From Candidatus Thorarchaeota archaeon (GTDB lineage: Archaea > Asgardarchaeota > Thorarchaeia > Thorarchaeales > Thorarchaeaceae), in the NCBI GenBank assembly GCA_004524595.1, contig SDOA01000170.1, forward strand, positions 1 through 6,805: a DNA stretch of 6,805 bases, given 5' to 3'. The position numbers and the translations under genes are program-made. Shown piece after piece: positions 6,039 to 6,805 of this stretch; positions within the stretch are counted from its first letter, which is position 1; the number at the start of each line of letters is the position of its first letter. Below the pieces are notes generated by a model. The model saw only the letters and a list, made by a program, of their open reading frames with translations. It searched no databases and was not told the DNA's origin.

Positions 6039-6803
6039 CTATTTGTTCAGTCGGTGATACATTGCCTTGTTATTTTTGTAGAGTTTCAGGAATTCATAGT
6101 AGAGTTGGAGATACATCTTGTGATTCTCAGGATTAGGTTGAAAGATGTTTGAATATTGGACCAAATCGGGTATATCATCAAAACTACAATAACCCAACCC
6201 AACTGCTGCAATAAAAGCAGCACCACGTGCATTAGCCATGATGGGATTCTTTACTTGTCGTATTGTTCTATTCAGAACGTCTGCGTATATCTGACACCAT
6301 ACATTAGACTGTGCTCCACCACCAATGATGTTAACAGGGTCCATCTTTCGTTTGATGAATTTCTCTACGAGATCAAATAACCACTTAGAGTTGTAGACAA
6401 CACCCTCGAAGACTGCACGAATAATATCATCCCGCTTGACTGGAAGCGAAATGTTATGGAGACCACCTCGTATTGTATGGTTCTCGATAGGAGTACGCTC
6501 ACCAAAGAGCCAAGGTGTGAAGATAAGTCCATTACTACCTGGAGGAACGTTCTCGACAATTTTGTCAAATTCCTGATAGACCTCTGGATTGTTGAACCGA
6601 TTGGGATCATCACAAAAGAGTACATTGTCTCTCAAAAACTTGAGACATGCGCCTGCGGTCTCTTGTTCATTCGCGACGAAATATCTTCCAGGTATTGATG
6701 ATGGAAGTGCCGCCATATTGTGAGTGATATCAGTCTTCTTGAAGGGTACATGGCAGATTATCCAGCTACTTGTACCGACGTAAATATGTCCCTCGAAATC
6801 TTG
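6039..6803 (-). CDS. FGGY-family carbohydrate kinase (xylulokinase-like), C-terminal 254 residues
   Basis: The frame is open from the right edge to a TAG at 6039, so the N-terminal half lies outside the window. These enzymes phosphorylate sugars or polyols such as xylulose, glycerol, gluconate or ribulose with ATP. Counting from the first visible codon, GTSSW (10-14) marks the substrate/ATP cleft at the domain junction. PGRYFVANEQETAGACL (38-54) and TPWLFGERTP (96-105) follow, then HTIRGGLHNISL (109-120) and a helix AVFEGVVYNSKWL (130-142). The adenosine-binding motif GGGAQSNVWCQIYADVLNR (161-179) leads to NARGAAFIAAVGLG (191-204). The pattern is nearest to xylulokinase-like members, but FGGY substrate specificity cannot be read from this part. 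The internal ATG at 6716 is not the start, since conserved sequence continues upstream of it. It probably forms an operon with the split-barrel gene 8 bases downstream. Confidence 0.9.
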   Translation of the reverse strand, partial: QDFEGHIYVGTSSWIICHVPFKKTDITHNMAALPSSIPGRYFVANEQETAGACLKFLRDNVLFCDDPNRFNNPEVYQEFDKIVENVPPGSNGLIFTPWLFGERTPIENHTIRGGLHNISLPVKRDDIIRAVFEGVVYNSKWLFDLVEKFIKRKMDPVNIIGGGAQSNVWCQIYADVLNRTIRQVKNPIMANARGAAFIAAVGLGYCSFDDIPDLVQYSNIFQPNPENHKMYLQLYYEFLKLYKNNKAMYHRLNK

Positions 6804-6805
6804 CA

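Overview
The window looks archaeal. Three genes have GGTGA-type or closely related ribosome binding sites a few bases before the start codon (GGTGAT, GGTTGA and a weaker AGGTCA). Base composition is moderately AT-rich and intergenic regions are short. The gene mix is a folate-type formate ligase, a RuBisCO-like protein, an alpha/alpha-toroid protein and a small MscS channel. This suits a mixotrophic or heterotrophic archaeon, with Asgard lineages such as Thorarchaeota as my best guess. That assignment is inference: no rRNA or other marker gene is present, and a bacterium cannot be formally excluded. I see no tRNA, rRNA, CRISPR array or insertion sequence, and no gene-free stretch longer than 300 bases.

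Layout. Bases 1-785 (minus) hold the first 261 codons of formate--tetrahydrofolate ligase (fhs), which runs off the left edge. After a 180-base divergent spacer, three plus-strand genes follow. These are an old yellow enzyme family flavin oxidoreductase (966-2009), a RuBisCO-like protein (2126-3439) and a squalene-cyclase/prenyltransferase-fold toroid protein (3495-4490). The third gene converges, over a 25-base gap, on a minus-strand block. Read in transcription order, that block is an FGGY sugar kinase (right edge, 5' end missing), then 8 bases later a PNPOx-like split-barrel flavoprotein gene with an in-frame TAG at codon 13, then a small mechanosensitive channel (5421-4516).

How the genes may work together. 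The plus-strand trio is the most interesting part. The RuBisCO-like protein keeps the carbamate lysine and metal ligands (K193, D195, E196). It appears to have lost K177, R295 and H327 of spinach numbering, so it should enolise a substrate other than ribulose bisphosphate. An ene-reductase immediately upstream could act on an enone made or consumed by that chemistry. Two sequence motifs are shared between the spacers in front of the oxidoreductase and the RuBisCO-like gene: one of 14/15 identical bases and one of 12/12. The longer motif lies 35-37 bases before the start codon in both cases, which suggests shared control. The kinase at the right edge could feed a phosphorylated sugar or polyol to such a pathway, but it lies on the opposite strand and is not shown to be linked.
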